Positions 10,098 to 19,750 of a stretch of 64,000 nucleotides of DNA are shown piece after piece. The position numbers were made by a program, and so were the translations under genes. The first letter of the stretch is position 1; every line of letters begins with the position of its first letter. This stretch comes from UKL13-3 sp943369665 (GTDB taxonomy: Bacteria > Bacteroidota > Bacteroidia > UKL13-3): contig CALRNX020000004.1 in assembly GCA_943369665.1 (NCBI GenBank), forward strand, positions 156,011-220,010. Direction: 5' to 3'. The notes beneath the pieces were generated by a model, which was given only the letters and a program-made list of their open reading frames with translations, was not told the DNA's origin and did not search any database.

Positions 10098-11804
10098 TTA
10101 ACGCACGATAAGTTTTGAGGTTACCGACTCATTACGTGTATTTGAAGCTTTGATAAAGTATATGCCTTTGCTTAACTCATCTGTATTGATAAGCAAGGTA
10201 TTTTGTTTGTAATCCGTAAATGATTGAACGGCTTTTCCTGTAATATCCATTACCACAACATTATGTGCAGTAGCTTTATCATTAAATTCTACCATTGTAT
10301 ATGATTGAGCTGGATTCGGGAATAGTTTGAATGAAGTATTTAAAGCTGCTTCATTTATACCAACAGAACCACCTTCTGTACAAGTATTGTATATATAGTA
10401 TAGTGTAACTGGAGTAGCAACTGTTCTAACATAAACACGATTGAACCCTCCAACACCGCTTGGTTCATAGCATGATGAATCTGTTGAATTCGGGAAGTTT
10501 TCTTCATTTGCAGAAACAGAAGAATCTCCATTTACAAACTTATAATTAAATCGGCCAGGGCATATATTGTTAACCGTTACTTCAAATACTCCAGGTTCTC
10601 CGGCAGATGGAGACATACGTAAGGCTCCTTCTTTCCAGTTTGGCGTTTGAAACGTACCTATTAAATAAACGATACCCGGAGTTTCGTTCGACATATCTAC
10701 TTTAAAGGTAATAGACGATGGTGCCGGCTTGCTTGCACATGCTCCAACAGTGCGCGATCCGAAACAAGTCAGGTCAACAGTATCATTTGCTGCCAAAGCG
10801 AAAATACGATTGCTTCCACCTTCCCAATTGGTATTACCATTTTTGTGGTAACGGAATTTGAATTCCACTTCTCCACTATCCAACGAGTCAACAACAACAG
10901 CAAACACTTTAGAAGAACCGATTTCCGTCATTTTAATTCCCGATCCAAATGAAGTTAAACGCGGACCAGCTCCAGCAACGGTAACGGAGTCATATCCACC
11001 ATCACAGTCACTATTGCTCATATCTACAACAAATGATAATGAGTAGGCTGGAATTGGAGCGGTAGGACAAGCCACACATGAAGCAAAACAAACTTTTGCT
11101 ACAGCAACATCTGCGCTCACTGCAATCGTACGGTTCCCTCCTCCATTAGCACATCCACTTGGAACATTTTCAGGAACACTTGGAGAGTTCCAATCGTTTC
11201 CATTAACATATTTAAACTCGTATGATCCTGCAGCTAAATAAGCTATATATTCATACACTTTATTGTTTGGAAACAAATTTGCCATATTGTTTGCCGATGG
11301 GGTCCAGTTAGGCATTACTGCTGTACCAGCAATATGCACACCGTTTGCACTTACTGTTTCATTTTTCATATCAACAGCAAAACGCACTGCAAACATTCCG
11401 GCTGGAGCAGAACCGCCAAATAATATAGCAGGAAAAACGGTAGTATCATTAGCAGCAGAGTCAATAAAAAACCAACGATTTCCATTCGATCCACCATTTG
11501 CAGGTGATTCTTTTTTACAAATAGACGGAATCGATTCTTCACCTGCTCCCCAATTGTTATCATTTATAAACTTAAACTCATAATAGGTTCCTGCAGGAAT
11601 ATCTACAATCACTGAATAAATATCTCCGCTTCCTCCATTTGTCATAGGTGTAGCACTTGGGCTCCATCCTTGAAAACTTCCGGCAACATGAACCCCATTT
11701 GCGCTGATGGTTTTTCCTGTCATGTCTACTTGGAATTTTACCTTTTTAGCCTGCACAACACCAAGCGTTGCGATGGCCATAATTGATAGTAATAATTTTT
11801 TCAT
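10098..11804 (-). CDS. T9SS-exported protein with four repeated beta modules, putative surface glycan binder
   Basis: A 568-residue secreted protein. A signal peptide (residues 1-19, ending VVQA) is followed by four diverged copies of an E-set/CBM48-like module of about 100-110 residues. Each module begins FxVDM (FQVDM, FAVDM, FVVDM, FKVDM at about residues 24, 140, 259 and 369). Most carry a GxFQxW/PNW glycan-contact-like motif and EFKF or EFKY strands. The C-terminal 80 residues (FKLFPNPAQSYTMVEF to TSKLIVR) are a type-A T9SS sorting domain, so export and surface attachment or release through SprA are expected. There is no catalytic domain. Its place between amylase genes suggests starch binding, in the manner of SusE/SusF but with a different anchor. 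The binding role is inference. Confidence 0.8.
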   Translation of the reverse strand: MKKLLLSIMAIATLGVVQAKKVKFQVDMTGKTISANGVHVAGSFQGWSPSATPMTNGGSGDIYSVIVDIPAGTYYEFKFINDNNWGAGEESIPSICKKESPANGGSNGNRWFFIDSAANDTTVFPAILFGGSAPAGMFAVRFAVDMKNETVSANGVHIAGTAVMPNWTPSANNMANLFPNNKVYEYIAYLAAGSYEFKYVNGNDWNSPSVPENVPSGCANGGGNRTIAVSADVAVAKVCFASCVACPTAPIPAYSLSFVVDMSNSDCDGGYDSVTVAGAGPRLTSFGSGIKMTEIGSSKVFAVVVDSLDSGEVEFKFRYHKNGNTNWEGGSNRIFALAANDTVDLTCFGSRTVGACASKPAPSSITFKVDMSNETPGIVYLIGTFQTPNWKEGALRMSPSAGEPGVFEVTVNNICPGRFNYKFVNGDSSVSANEENFPNSTDSSCYEPSGVGGFNRVYVRTVATPVTLYYIYNTCTEGGSVGINEAALNTSFKLFPNPAQSYTMVEFNDKATAHNVVVMDITGKAVQSFTDYKQNTLLINTDELSKGIYFIKASNTRNESVTSKLIVR

Positions 11805-11863
11805 AGTAATTATTTATTGATTTGTTCATTCGAATGTAACGTAAAAATTTTATAAAAAACAAA

Positions 11864-11893
11864 TAAGTGTAGGAAATACACTTACTTTTTTTT
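11864..11893 (+). promoter_or_regulatory. inverted repeat plus T-run upstream of the sus operon
   Basis: TAAGTGTA (11864-11871) and TACACTTA (11877-11884) form a perfect 8-bp inverted repeat around GGAAA. It is followed by C and eight Ts (11886-11893). It sits 41 bases before the start of the T9SS amylase gene, in the 130-base divergent intergenic region. It has the form of an intrinsic terminator reading toward the operon, so it could be a leader attenuator; an operator palindrome is the alternative. No promoter could be assigned with confidence. Confidence 0.45.
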
Positions 11894-11934
11894 AACTCGC
11901 ATATTGAAGTTAGTCCCCGTTTAAGTTTTACCAA

Positions 11935-14754
11935 ATGAATTTAAAGAAACAAATAGGTTTTATAGGCATCTTACTTATTACGTGTACTTACTACACCAAA
12001 GCACAAGTAGTATCAATGGTTCCCGCATTTGCCACCGCTGATGATACCATTACCATCACCTACGATGCAACACAGGGAAATGGACAATTAATTGGAGTTC
12101 CTGTTGTATATGCCCACACTGGAATTATTACCAGTAAGAGTACTTCCGGAACCGATTGGAAATATGTACAGGGTAATTGGGGAACGGATGATGCCAAAGT
12201 CAAAATGACTTCGATTGGCAATAATAAGTTCACACTAAAATACCATATCCGCACTTTTTATGGTTTACCACAAAACGAAACGGGATTAAAACTTGCATTC
12301 GTATTTAGAAATGTTGACGGAAGTAAAGTTGGTCGTGCAACAGATGGTAGTGATATATATATAGACCTGAGTCAAGGAGGTTTTACCGTACAGTTTAAAT
12401 TGCCCGCAACACCGGTTGTGATCAAAGAACAAGATTCGATTACCATTAGCGCAATCTCTTCGGGTGCAAGTGTATTAACACTCTCACAGAACGGCACTCA
12501 AATTCAACAATTGTTAAGTGATAGCATCATTACGTTAAAAACCACCGGAGCAAATTTGGGTCCGGGCAAACATGTTTTTACAGTAAGCGCAAGTTTAAAT
12601 GTGGCGACAAGTTATGATACAACATATGTCGTGGTGAGACCTGCTGCCCCCAACGTAGGTGTTATTCCACCAGGCTTGGTTGATGGTATTAACTATATAA
12701 ATGATTCAACCGTTACACTGATCGTATATGCTCCGGGTAAATCATATATATATGTGTTGGGAGATTTTAACAATTGGGAATTTGACAATACCTATTTTAT
12801 GAAACGCAATCCGGAGAGTACACGCTTTTGGATTACGATAACCGGATTAGAGCCCGGCAAAGAATATGGATTTCAATATGTAATTGATGATGAACAATTG
12901 CGTGTGGCCGATATTTATGCCGATAAATTATTAGACCCTTGGAATGACAGAAGTATTCCTGCCATAACGTATCCCAACCTCAAACCTTATCCTTCAGGTA
13001 AAACATCACAGGTTGTTTCGGTTTTGCAAACTGCACAACCCCCTTTTGTTTGGCAACACTCGCAAAATTTTGTACGGCCCATTACAGACAAAATGGTTGT
13101 GTACGAATTATTGTTAAGAGATTTTATTGGTCGACATGATTACCAAACACTAAAAGATACACTCAGCTATTTAAAACGATTGGGCATTAATACAATTGAA
13201 CTGATGCCAATAACCGAATTTGAAGGAAACGAAAGTTGGGGTTATAATATCAGCTTCTATTTTGCTTCCGATAAATATTACGGAACCAAAAATGCCTTGA
13301 AAGCATTAATTGACGAATGCCACAAACAAGGATTTGCTGTGGTAATGGATATGGTGCTCAATCATAGCTTTGGACAAAGCCCGATGGTGCGCATGTATTT
13401 TGATCCGACTGCGGGTCAGTATGGACAACCAACGGCAAGCAATCCCTGGTTCAACCAAACGGATAAACATCCTTATGGTGTAGGTTATGATTTTAACCAC
13501 GAAAGTTTTGCCACCCAGCATTTTGTTGATACTGTGATTAAATATTGGCTCACCGAATATAAAATTGATGGTTATCGATTTGACTTGTCGAAAGGATTTA
13601 CACAAAAAAATACCGGAACGGATGTAGCTGCGTGGGGAGCTTACGACCAAAGCCGTATTAATATCTGGAAACGCATTTTGGATAAAGTACACACCTACGA
13701 TTCGTCAGCTTATATGATCCTGGAGCATTTTGCCGACAATAGCGAAGAAAAAGTATTGGCGGGTTATGGATTTATGTTGTGGGGAAACAGCAATCACAAT
13801 TTTAATGAAGCGACAATGGGGTATGCCAGCACAAGCGATCTGACATGGACCGACTACAAATCCAGAACATGGACTAAACCCCTTGTAATGGCCTATGCTG
13901 AAAGTCACGATGAAGAACGGTTGCAGTTTAAAAACATTAAATACGGAAACTCCAACAATTCGTCACACAACGTAAAAGATAGCACCATTGGGATGCAACG
14001 ATTGGAGGCTGCAATGTGTTTCTTACTTCCTTTGCGTGGCCCAAAAATGATCTGGCAATTTGGTGAACTCGGTTATGATTATAGCATTGATTTTAATGGA
14101 AGGATCGGAAACAAACCTATTCGCTGGGATTACCAAAAAGATAGTCGTAGAAGGCGTGTGTATGAAGTAACCGCAACATTAGCCAAACTGAAAATAGAAG
14201 ATGATTCCTTATCGACCGACAATTATACATATGGTGCCGGAGCTACAGCAATAAAAACATTGATCATTAATAGCGAAACAACCAAAGCAAGTATCATCGC
14301 TAATTTTGGTGTGACTGCCGCAGCCGCTACCATTAATTTTCCATCAGCAGGAACGTGGTACAATCTATTTGGTAAAGACTCTATAACACTAACCACAACA
14401 CAATTGCAAACTACGCTTGCTCCGGGTGAATATCGTTTTTATATCAACCGATACGTTCAAACAAATTATCCAACAGCAGTATCGGAAACAACCACCGACT
14501 GGAGTGCAGCAACCATTTACCCAAATCCCGCCCAATCAGAATTCACTGTTAAAACAGGTATTGAACACAGTCAACCGTTAAGCATAGAAATCTGGAATAT
14601 AGCCGGCCAAAAGATCGCACAACAATCCTTCACAAATGCTCCCGATTTTATTCAGTCAGATACATTCCATGCCGACTTCCAGAGAGGTGTTTACATCGTA
14701 CACCTGAAAACGTATAATTCTTCGAAACAGTTTAAACTCATCATTACCGAATAA
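11935..14754 (+). CDS. T9SS-secreted GH13 alpha-amylase
   Basis: A 939-residue extracellular GH13 enzyme and first gene of the sus-like operon. It has a signal peptide (ending TKAQ, residues 1-24) and two N-terminal beta domains (about residues 25-240). A CBM48-like module follows with IYVLGDFNNWEFD near residues 276-288. The catalytic barrel shows MDMVLNHSF (I), DGYRFDLSKGF with D550 (II), MILEHFAD with E597 (III) and AESHDEER with D659 (IV). After the C-terminal beta domain, IYPNPAQSEFTVKTG through FKLIITE is a T9SS type-A sorting domain. It takes the place of the lipoprotein amylase SusG: cell-surface or released endo-cleavage of starch before SusCD uptake. SusC starts 16 bases downstream. 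Confidence 0.92.
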   Translation: MNLKKQIGFIGILLITCTYYTKAQVVSMVPAFATADDTITITYDATQGNGQLIGVPVVYAHTGIITSKSTSGTDWKYVQGNWGTDDAKVKMTSIGNNKFTLKYHIRTFYGLPQNETGLKLAFVFRNVDGSKVGRATDGSDIYIDLSQGGFTVQFKLPATPVVIKEQDSITISAISSGASVLTLSQNGTQIQQLLSDSIITLKTTGANLGPGKHVFTVSASLNVATSYDTTYVVVRPAAPNVGVIPPGLVDGINYINDSTVTLIVYAPGKSYIYVLGDFNNWEFDNTYFMKRNPESTRFWITITGLEPGKEYGFQYVIDDEQLRVADIYADKLLDPWNDRSIPAITYPNLKPYPSGKTSQVVSVLQTAQPPFVWQHSQNFVRPITDKMVVYELLLRDFIGRHDYQTLKDTLSYLKRLGINTIELMPITEFEGNESWGYNISFYFASDKYYGTKNALKALIDECHKQGFAVVMDMVLNHSFGQSPMVRMYFDPTAGQYGQPTASNPWFNQTDKHPYGVGYDFNHESFATQHFVDTVIKYWLTEYKIDGYRFDLSKGFTQKNTGTDVAAWGAYDQSRINIWKRILDKVHTYDSSAYMILEHFADNSEEKVLAGYGFMLWGNSNHNFNEATMGYASTSDLTWTDYKSRTWTKPLVMAYAESHDEERLQFKNIKYGNSNNSSHNVKDSTIGMQRLEAAMCFLLPLRGPKMIWQFGELGYDYSIDFNGRIGNKPIRWDYQKDSRRRRVYEVTATLAKLKIEDDSLSTDNYTYGAGATAIKTLIINSETTKASIIANFGVTAAAATINFPSAGTWYNLFGKDSITLTTTQLQTTLAPGEYRFYINRYVQTNYPTAVSETTTDWSAATIYPNPAQSEFTVKTGIEHSQPLSIEIWNIAGQKIAQQSFTNAPDFIQSDTFHADFQRGVYIVHLKTYNSSKQFKLIITE

Positions 14755-14770
14755 GTAAACCAAACCGAAT

Positions 14771-17700
14771 ATGATAAACAATTTTACACCTAAACATTTC
14801 GTCCTGCTAACGACCCTCCTGCTAAGTTTTAGCGCTTATGCCGACAAGATCAGGGGTAAGCTTACTGATGATAAAGGAGAGCCCATTATCGGAGCTACTG
14901 TAACGGTTGAAAAAACAAAATTTGGGGCATCTACCGATGCCCTGGGTGTTTATGAGATTAAAGATGTACCCCCGGGCGAGTACAAGTTAAAAATAACTTA
15001 TATCGGTTATGAAACATTGGCATTAACCGTGAAAACAGTTGCCGATAATTCAACGGAAACACCTACTTCAAAATTAAAAGAAGATGCCAAAGCTTTGGAT
15101 GATGTAGTTGTGGTGGGATATGGTACAAAACTGAAAAGGGAAATGACAGGTGCCACTGCCAAAATAAATGCAAAGGAACTAAACGATATGCCCGTACCTA
15201 GTTTTGAAAGTGCATTGCAGGCAAAACTGCCGGGAGTGCAAGTTACAACAGGAAGCGGACTCGCGGGTTCGGGTGCCGTAATTCGCATCAGGGGTGTTGC
15301 ATCCATTAGTGCGGGAGGAGATCCGCTTTATGTTGTGGATGGAATTCCGATTACACAAGATTACTTTTTAAATAACGGAAACTCGACCGGAAACAGTGGT
15401 GCCATGAATAATAATCCACTTGCTTCAATTAATCCTGATGATATTGAATCAATTGATGTGTTAAAAGACGCGGCAGCAACTGCTATTTATGGTTCACGCG
15501 GTTCGAATGGGGTTGTGCTTATTACAACCAAAAGAGCAACCAAAGGAGGTTTTAGGGTTAGTTACAGTGGTAGTATTGGTATTTCACGACCTACTGCATT
15601 ACCCAATATGTTAAACACAGAACAATACCTCCAACTTTATCAGGAAGCATATGAGAATGATGGCGGAACGGGAAGAGCTCCCTTACCCAATGGTATTTCA
15701 TGGGAAAATGCGCTTAAAACAAATACCGACTGGGTTGACCTGACTACCCAAACCGGTATTAAAAACAACCAAAGTGTTTCTGTTTCGAACAGCGGAAAAA
15801 AAGGCGGAATCCTTGCTAATTTTGGCTATTCAAACAATGAAAGTTTTTTGGTTGGAAACAGGTACGAACGTATTTCGGGTAGGCTTAATGCCGATTACAA
15901 TATTACCAAAAAACTAAAGGCAGGCATTTCCACTTCACTTAGCCAAGGCACCAACTACCGTGTAAATACTGCGTGGGCAGGTGGATTAGGGTCGGCTATG
16001 AGTACAGCATTACCCATTTTCCCGGTATATGATAGCACCGGAAATTATTTTACAAGTGGTGATAATCCGGTGAGGGTTCAGGAACTTAAAAAGTGGAGAA
16101 CAACCGAATTGCGTACCATCAATAATTTTCAGTTAGACTATACAATAAGACCGGGTTTAATTGCAACCGGAAAATTCAATATTGATTATATGGAACTCAT
16201 CGATGATCAATACGACCCACAGGCACTTATCAATTCAACCCATTTGGGAACAGCTAACCGGTATACAACCTTCGCCAAAAACTACAGCTATTTCTTTATG
16301 CTCAACTACCGCAAAACATTTCACAAAACGCATAATTTAGGTTTGATGGCTGCATATGAGTTTCAGGAATTTCAATCGGATTCACGAAGCGAAAACGCCA
16401 CTAACAAAACAAACGGTTTTTGGGATGATGAGGCTGCAAAAACAGATTCTTTAAGTTCATACGGAAACTTTCCACAAATAGCTCAAGGGTATTCTTTCCT
16501 TAGTTATTTTGGAAGGGTTAACTACAATTACAAACAACGTTATTTTGTTGAAGCCGTATTGCGTAATGATTACAGTACAAAATTTGGTGCCAACTATCGT
16601 TATGGATTTTTTCCGGCTATTTCTGCATCGTGGGTTATCAGCGATGAATCGTTTTTCAAATTACCTGCAGTAAGCTTAACCAAAATAAGAGTGGCGTATG
16701 GTAAAAGTGGAAATGCCAATATTCCAAATTACCTGTACTTATCAAACTGGGCTCCTACCTCATCGGGGCCAAGCTACAACGGTGCTCCGACAACCTATCC
16801 AAACACCCTCGAGAATCCTAATCTTCGTTGGGAAACATCATGGACCCTCAATGCAGGAATTGATATCGGACTCTTAAAAGACAGGATCACCTTAACAGCC
16901 GACTTTTATGATAAGCGAACTTCCGATGTCCTTATGCAATTGAGTTTACCTCCTTCTACCGGATTTAGTACATATTGGGACAACGTAGGAAAAATTACCA
17001 ACAAAGGAATTGAGTTGAGTATTACTTCCCGTAATATTATTAAGAAAGATTTTTTATGGACAACCAACTTTAATGTTGCCCGAAACTGGAACGAAATTAC
17101 CAGCATTGGACCTTATAGCGAAGATGCGGTGAGTGGAGGAACAAATGATACCCGGGTTGTTGTTGGACAACCGGTAGGAACAAATTATCTCGTTCGGTTT
17201 AAAGGTGTGGATCCTGCAACAGGAAAACCCATTTATTTAGATAAAAACGGAAATGAAACCTTTAGCTGGGATCCTAAAGACAGGGTACCTGTTGGGAATA
17301 TCCAACCAAAAGCAATTGGAGGTATCGGCAATCAATTCAGGTACAGAAACTGGGAGCTAAATGTATTGTTTAACTTCGTGTTGGGTGGCGACATTTACGA
17401 ATCATCAGCCAAACGTCAAAATGGTGTGATCACCAACTGGAATATGCGTACAGATCTGTTCGACAGGTGGCAAAAACCGGGTGACGTAGCAAAATATCCT
17501 CGGCTTACCCGCAACACCGAAACATACGGATCAAGTACTCCTTGGATCAATACAACACAATGGATACAGGATGGAACCTTTTTGCGATTGCGTAACGTTA
17601 CCCTTGCCTACAATGTATCAAAATCAGTTTGTCAAAAAATTCGCTTATCCGGGTTGCGCTTATCACTCATCGGAACCAACCTGCTAACATTTACACGTTA

Positions 17701-17830
17701 CACCGGATTAGACCCGGAAATTGCGCGTGATTTTGAAAATGCAACGGATAGAAATATGAGCCCAAATATTACTTACTTAACTCCTCCACAAGAGAGTACC
17801 TTAACTTTCCAACTTACTGCCAACTTTTAA
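14771..17830 (+). CDS. susC: SusC-like TonB-linked outer-membrane transporter
   Basis: A 1019-residue outer-membrane transporter. It has a signal peptide (ending SAYA, residues about 1-24). A carboxypeptidase-regulatory-like domain follows (KIRGKLTDDKGEPIIGATVTV to YIGYETLAL, residues about 26-85). The SusC plug contains DDVVVVGYGTKLKREMTGA, then LPGVQV, RIRGVASIS, PLYVVDGIP and IYGSRGSNGVVLITTK. The rest is the 22-strand barrel, ending in the aromatic TLTFQLTANF. It imports maltooligosaccharides bound by the SusD lid using TonB energy. The SusD gene follows after 11 bases. The substrate assignment rests on the surrounding amylases. Confidence 0.95.
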   Translation: MINNFTPKHFVLLTTLLLSFSAYADKIRGKLTDDKGEPIIGATVTVEKTKFGASTDALGVYEIKDVPPGEYKLKITYIGYETLALTVKTVADNSTETPTSKLKEDAKALDDVVVVGYGTKLKREMTGATAKINAKELNDMPVPSFESALQAKLPGVQVTTGSGLAGSGAVIRIRGVASISAGGDPLYVVDGIPITQDYFLNNGNSTGNSGAMNNNPLASINPDDIESIDVLKDAAATAIYGSRGSNGVVLITTKRATKGGFRVSYSGSIGISRPTALPNMLNTEQYLQLYQEAYENDGGTGRAPLPNGISWENALKTNTDWVDLTTQTGIKNNQSVSVSNSGKKGGILANFGYSNNESFLVGNRYERISGRLNADYNITKKLKAGISTSLSQGTNYRVNTAWAGGLGSAMSTALPIFPVYDSTGNYFTSGDNPVRVQELKKWRTTELRTINNFQLDYTIRPGLIATGKFNIDYMELIDDQYDPQALINSTHLGTANRYTTFAKNYSYFFMLNYRKTFHKTHNLGLMAAYEFQEFQSDSRSENATNKTNGFWDDEAAKTDSLSSYGNFPQIAQGYSFLSYFGRVNYNYKQRYFVEAVLRNDYSTKFGANYRYGFFPAISASWVISDESFFKLPAVSLTKIRVAYGKSGNANIPNYLYLSNWAPTSSGPSYNGAPTTYPNTLENPNLRWETSWTLNAGIDIGLLKDRITLTADFYDKRTSDVLMQLSLPPSTGFSTYWDNVGKITNKGIELSITSRNIIKKDFLWTTNFNVARNWNEITSIGPYSEDAVSGGTNDTRVVVGQPVGTNYLVRFKGVDPATGKPIYLDKNGNETFSWDPKDRVPVGNIQPKAIGGIGNQFRYRNWELNVLFNFVLGGDIYESSAKRQNGVITNWNMRTDLFDRWQKPGDVAKYPRLTRNTETYGSSTPWINTTQWIQDGTFLRLRNVTLAYNVSKSVCQKIRLSGLRLSLIGTNLLTFTRYTGLDPEIARDFENATDRNMSPNITYLTPPQESTLTFQLTANF

Positions 17831-17841
17831 CTCATACCAAC

Positions 17842-19242
17842 ATGAAAAAGATTACAATAACTTCTTTCTTATACATCCTGCCTGTTGCAGTATTAATGGT
17901 TGTTGGTGGCTGTAAAAAAATAACCGAAGAGCGACCAGAAAATGCCTTTACAGAAGAGGATGCGATCAAATCACCTCAGGATGTTAAAAATTTGCTTAAC
18001 TCTTGTTACGATGCCTTTGCCAATCAAACCAATGGTAAATTGCAAACAGCTAACGATTTGTTATCGGATGATCTGGCCAAACCACTCAAAGATGACGGAA
18101 CTTTTCAAACAGAGATCTATTTGCGCAATACCACCATTTTTAATTCCGATGTAGGCGATCTATACAAAAACTTATACATCATTCCTTTTCGTGTAAATAG
18201 CATGGCCGATTTGTATGATAGGGTTGGCGTTTCGGAAACCGATAGAATCCAATGGGATGCCGAGGGCAAGTTTTTGCGTGCTGCCTGCCATTTCGAAACA
18301 CTAAAATTATGGGCACAACCTTCCGGATTTTCACCGGACAATTCGCATCTGGGAATTGTAACACGAAGTGTGAACTCTCAACTGCCGAAACCGCGCTCAA
18401 CCGTTGCCGAAACTTATGCCTTCATCATTTCTGATTTAACCATTGCCATTGCCAACCTACCTGTTTCCAACGGTAATTATGCAACCAAAGATGCAGCGAA
18501 AGCACTACTGGCAAAGGTGTATTACCAGATGAACCGCCCCGATCTTGCATTGCCATTACTGAATGAAGTGATCAGTGCCAAAGGCGATTCTATAAGTTCA
18601 AGCCTCAACCGATTTGACAATGCTGCTGCACAAAGTGAATATATTTTTGCAACCGTAAGCTCAAACGCATCTACTGATAATAGAGGCTCTCGCTTTATTG
18701 AAAAATACCGTTCGGATAAAGGCAATGAATCGTTTACCCTATCGAAAGATCTGTATACACTGCTAACGACCGACACATTGGATAAACGTGGCAAAACATT
18801 GGTAGGGATTGTAAATGCAGGGAAAGAAAACGAATATTATGTAACCAAAAAATTCAATAAAGATTATTTTGGTGTACCGTATTTAACCATGACCGACATG
18901 TTGCTTACCAGGGCTGAAATATTAGCAGAACAAGGAAATTTGCCGCAGGCAATTATTGATGTAAACAAAATTATTGCAAGGGCATACAGTGATTCTACTT
19001 CACGATTTGTGTCAAACGCAGCTCCTCAATCGGTCGTTTTAGCTGCGGTTCAATTACAACGTAGATTGGAATTACATTGTGAAGGTGATCGTGTTCAGTC
19101 GCTCAAACGCAGAGGAGCGTATTTTAATCCGAGTCAAACTATTCGCAATGCACCATGGAACTGCCCGGGAATGATCTTACAATTTCCTTCGGTAGAAACA
19201 GGTGAAGGTTTTATTTTTAACGGAACAGGTGGTTGTAACTAA
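17842..19242 (+). CDS. susD: SusD/RagB-family nutrient-binding lipoprotein
   Basis: A 466-residue surface lipoprotein with signal peptide and lipobox VVGGC (Cys at about residue 24). The mature start CKKITEERPENAFTEEDAIKSPQDVKNLLNSCYDAF is typical of SusD N-termini. TPR-like helices with LRAACHFETLKLWAQPS and AAKALLAKVYYQMNR follow, and the C-terminus contains RRLELHCEGDRVQSLKRRG, the usual family end motif. It caps the SusC barrel and binds glycan. It is somewhat short for the family (often 500-550 residues). Its stop codon overlaps the start of the next gene by one base (TAATG). Confidence 0.94.
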   Translation: MKKITITSFLYILPVAVLMVVGGCKKITEERPENAFTEEDAIKSPQDVKNLLNSCYDAFANQTNGKLQTANDLLSDDLAKPLKDDGTFQTEIYLRNTTIFNSDVGDLYKNLYIIPFRVNSMADLYDRVGVSETDRIQWDAEGKFLRAACHFETLKLWAQPSGFSPDNSHLGIVTRSVNSQLPKPRSTVAETYAFIISDLTIAIANLPVSNGNYATKDAAKALLAKVYYQMNRPDLALPLLNEVISAKGDSISSSLNRFDNAAAQSEYIFATVSSNASTDNRGSRFIEKYRSDKGNESFTLSKDLYTLLTTDTLDKRGKTLVGIVNAGKENEYYVTKKFNKDYFGVPYLTMTDMLLTRAEILAEQGNLPQAIIDVNKIIARAYSDSTSRFVSNAAPQSVVLAAVQLQRRLELHCEGDRVQSLKRRGAYFNPSQTIRNAPWNCPGMILQFPSVETGEGFIFNGTGGCN

Positions 19243-19742
19243 TGAAAATAATGAAAAAACACATTTTATATATGGGACTTGCAATCGGAATGTTTGCAAC
19301 CTCATGTCAGAAAGAATACAAAGAAATTGGAGAGATTCCGAGCAAAACGGAGGGTATCACAGCATCGTGGGTTTTAAGTTCGTGTTCTACAATTGATAAA
19401 GCAGCAATTGTTGAAGAAACGATGGATATCACCCCATTTTTTTACACCGATACAAAGTTGCCCAATATCAACCTTAAAATGGAATCCAATATCGGGACAT
19501 ATACCTGCGATACAGCAAATGTTGCCTACCAGTTTTTTGGTGGAACATCCGGAACATGGAGTTTTGATAACCCCGACTTTCCGAAGAAAGTATTCCTTAC
19601 ACCAACAGGTTCTGCATCTGTATTGGAATTTACCCTGGCCGCCACCATTCGGCCCACCGATACTTATCTGAAGTTGGATAAATCGGTATTGTGTGGTGGA
19701 AAAGAAGTTGCTGTTTATCGTTTATCATTTACCCGTAATTAA
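19242..19742 (+). CDS. small DUF5004-like lipoprotein in sus operon
   Basis: A 166-residue lipoprotein with lipobox FATSC (Cys at about residue 23). It may start at 19242, overlapping the SusD stop, or at the second ATG at 19251. The beta-rich mature part includes GITASWVLSSCSTIDK and WSFDNPDFPKKVFLTPTG, a pattern I associate with DUF5004 proteins that follow SusD genes. It is probably surface exposed and could assist glycan capture, but the function is unknown. It lies 8 bases before the next gene. Confidence 0.7.
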   Translation: MKIMKKHILYMGLAIGMFATSCQKEYKEIGEIPSKTEGITASWVLSSCSTIDKAAIVEETMDITPFFYTDTKLPNINLKMESNIGTYTCDTANVAYQFFGGTSGTWSFDNPDFPKKVFLTPTGSASVLEFTLAATIRPTDTYLKLDKSVLCGGKEVAVYRLSFTRN

Positions 19743-19750
19743 TCATAGGC

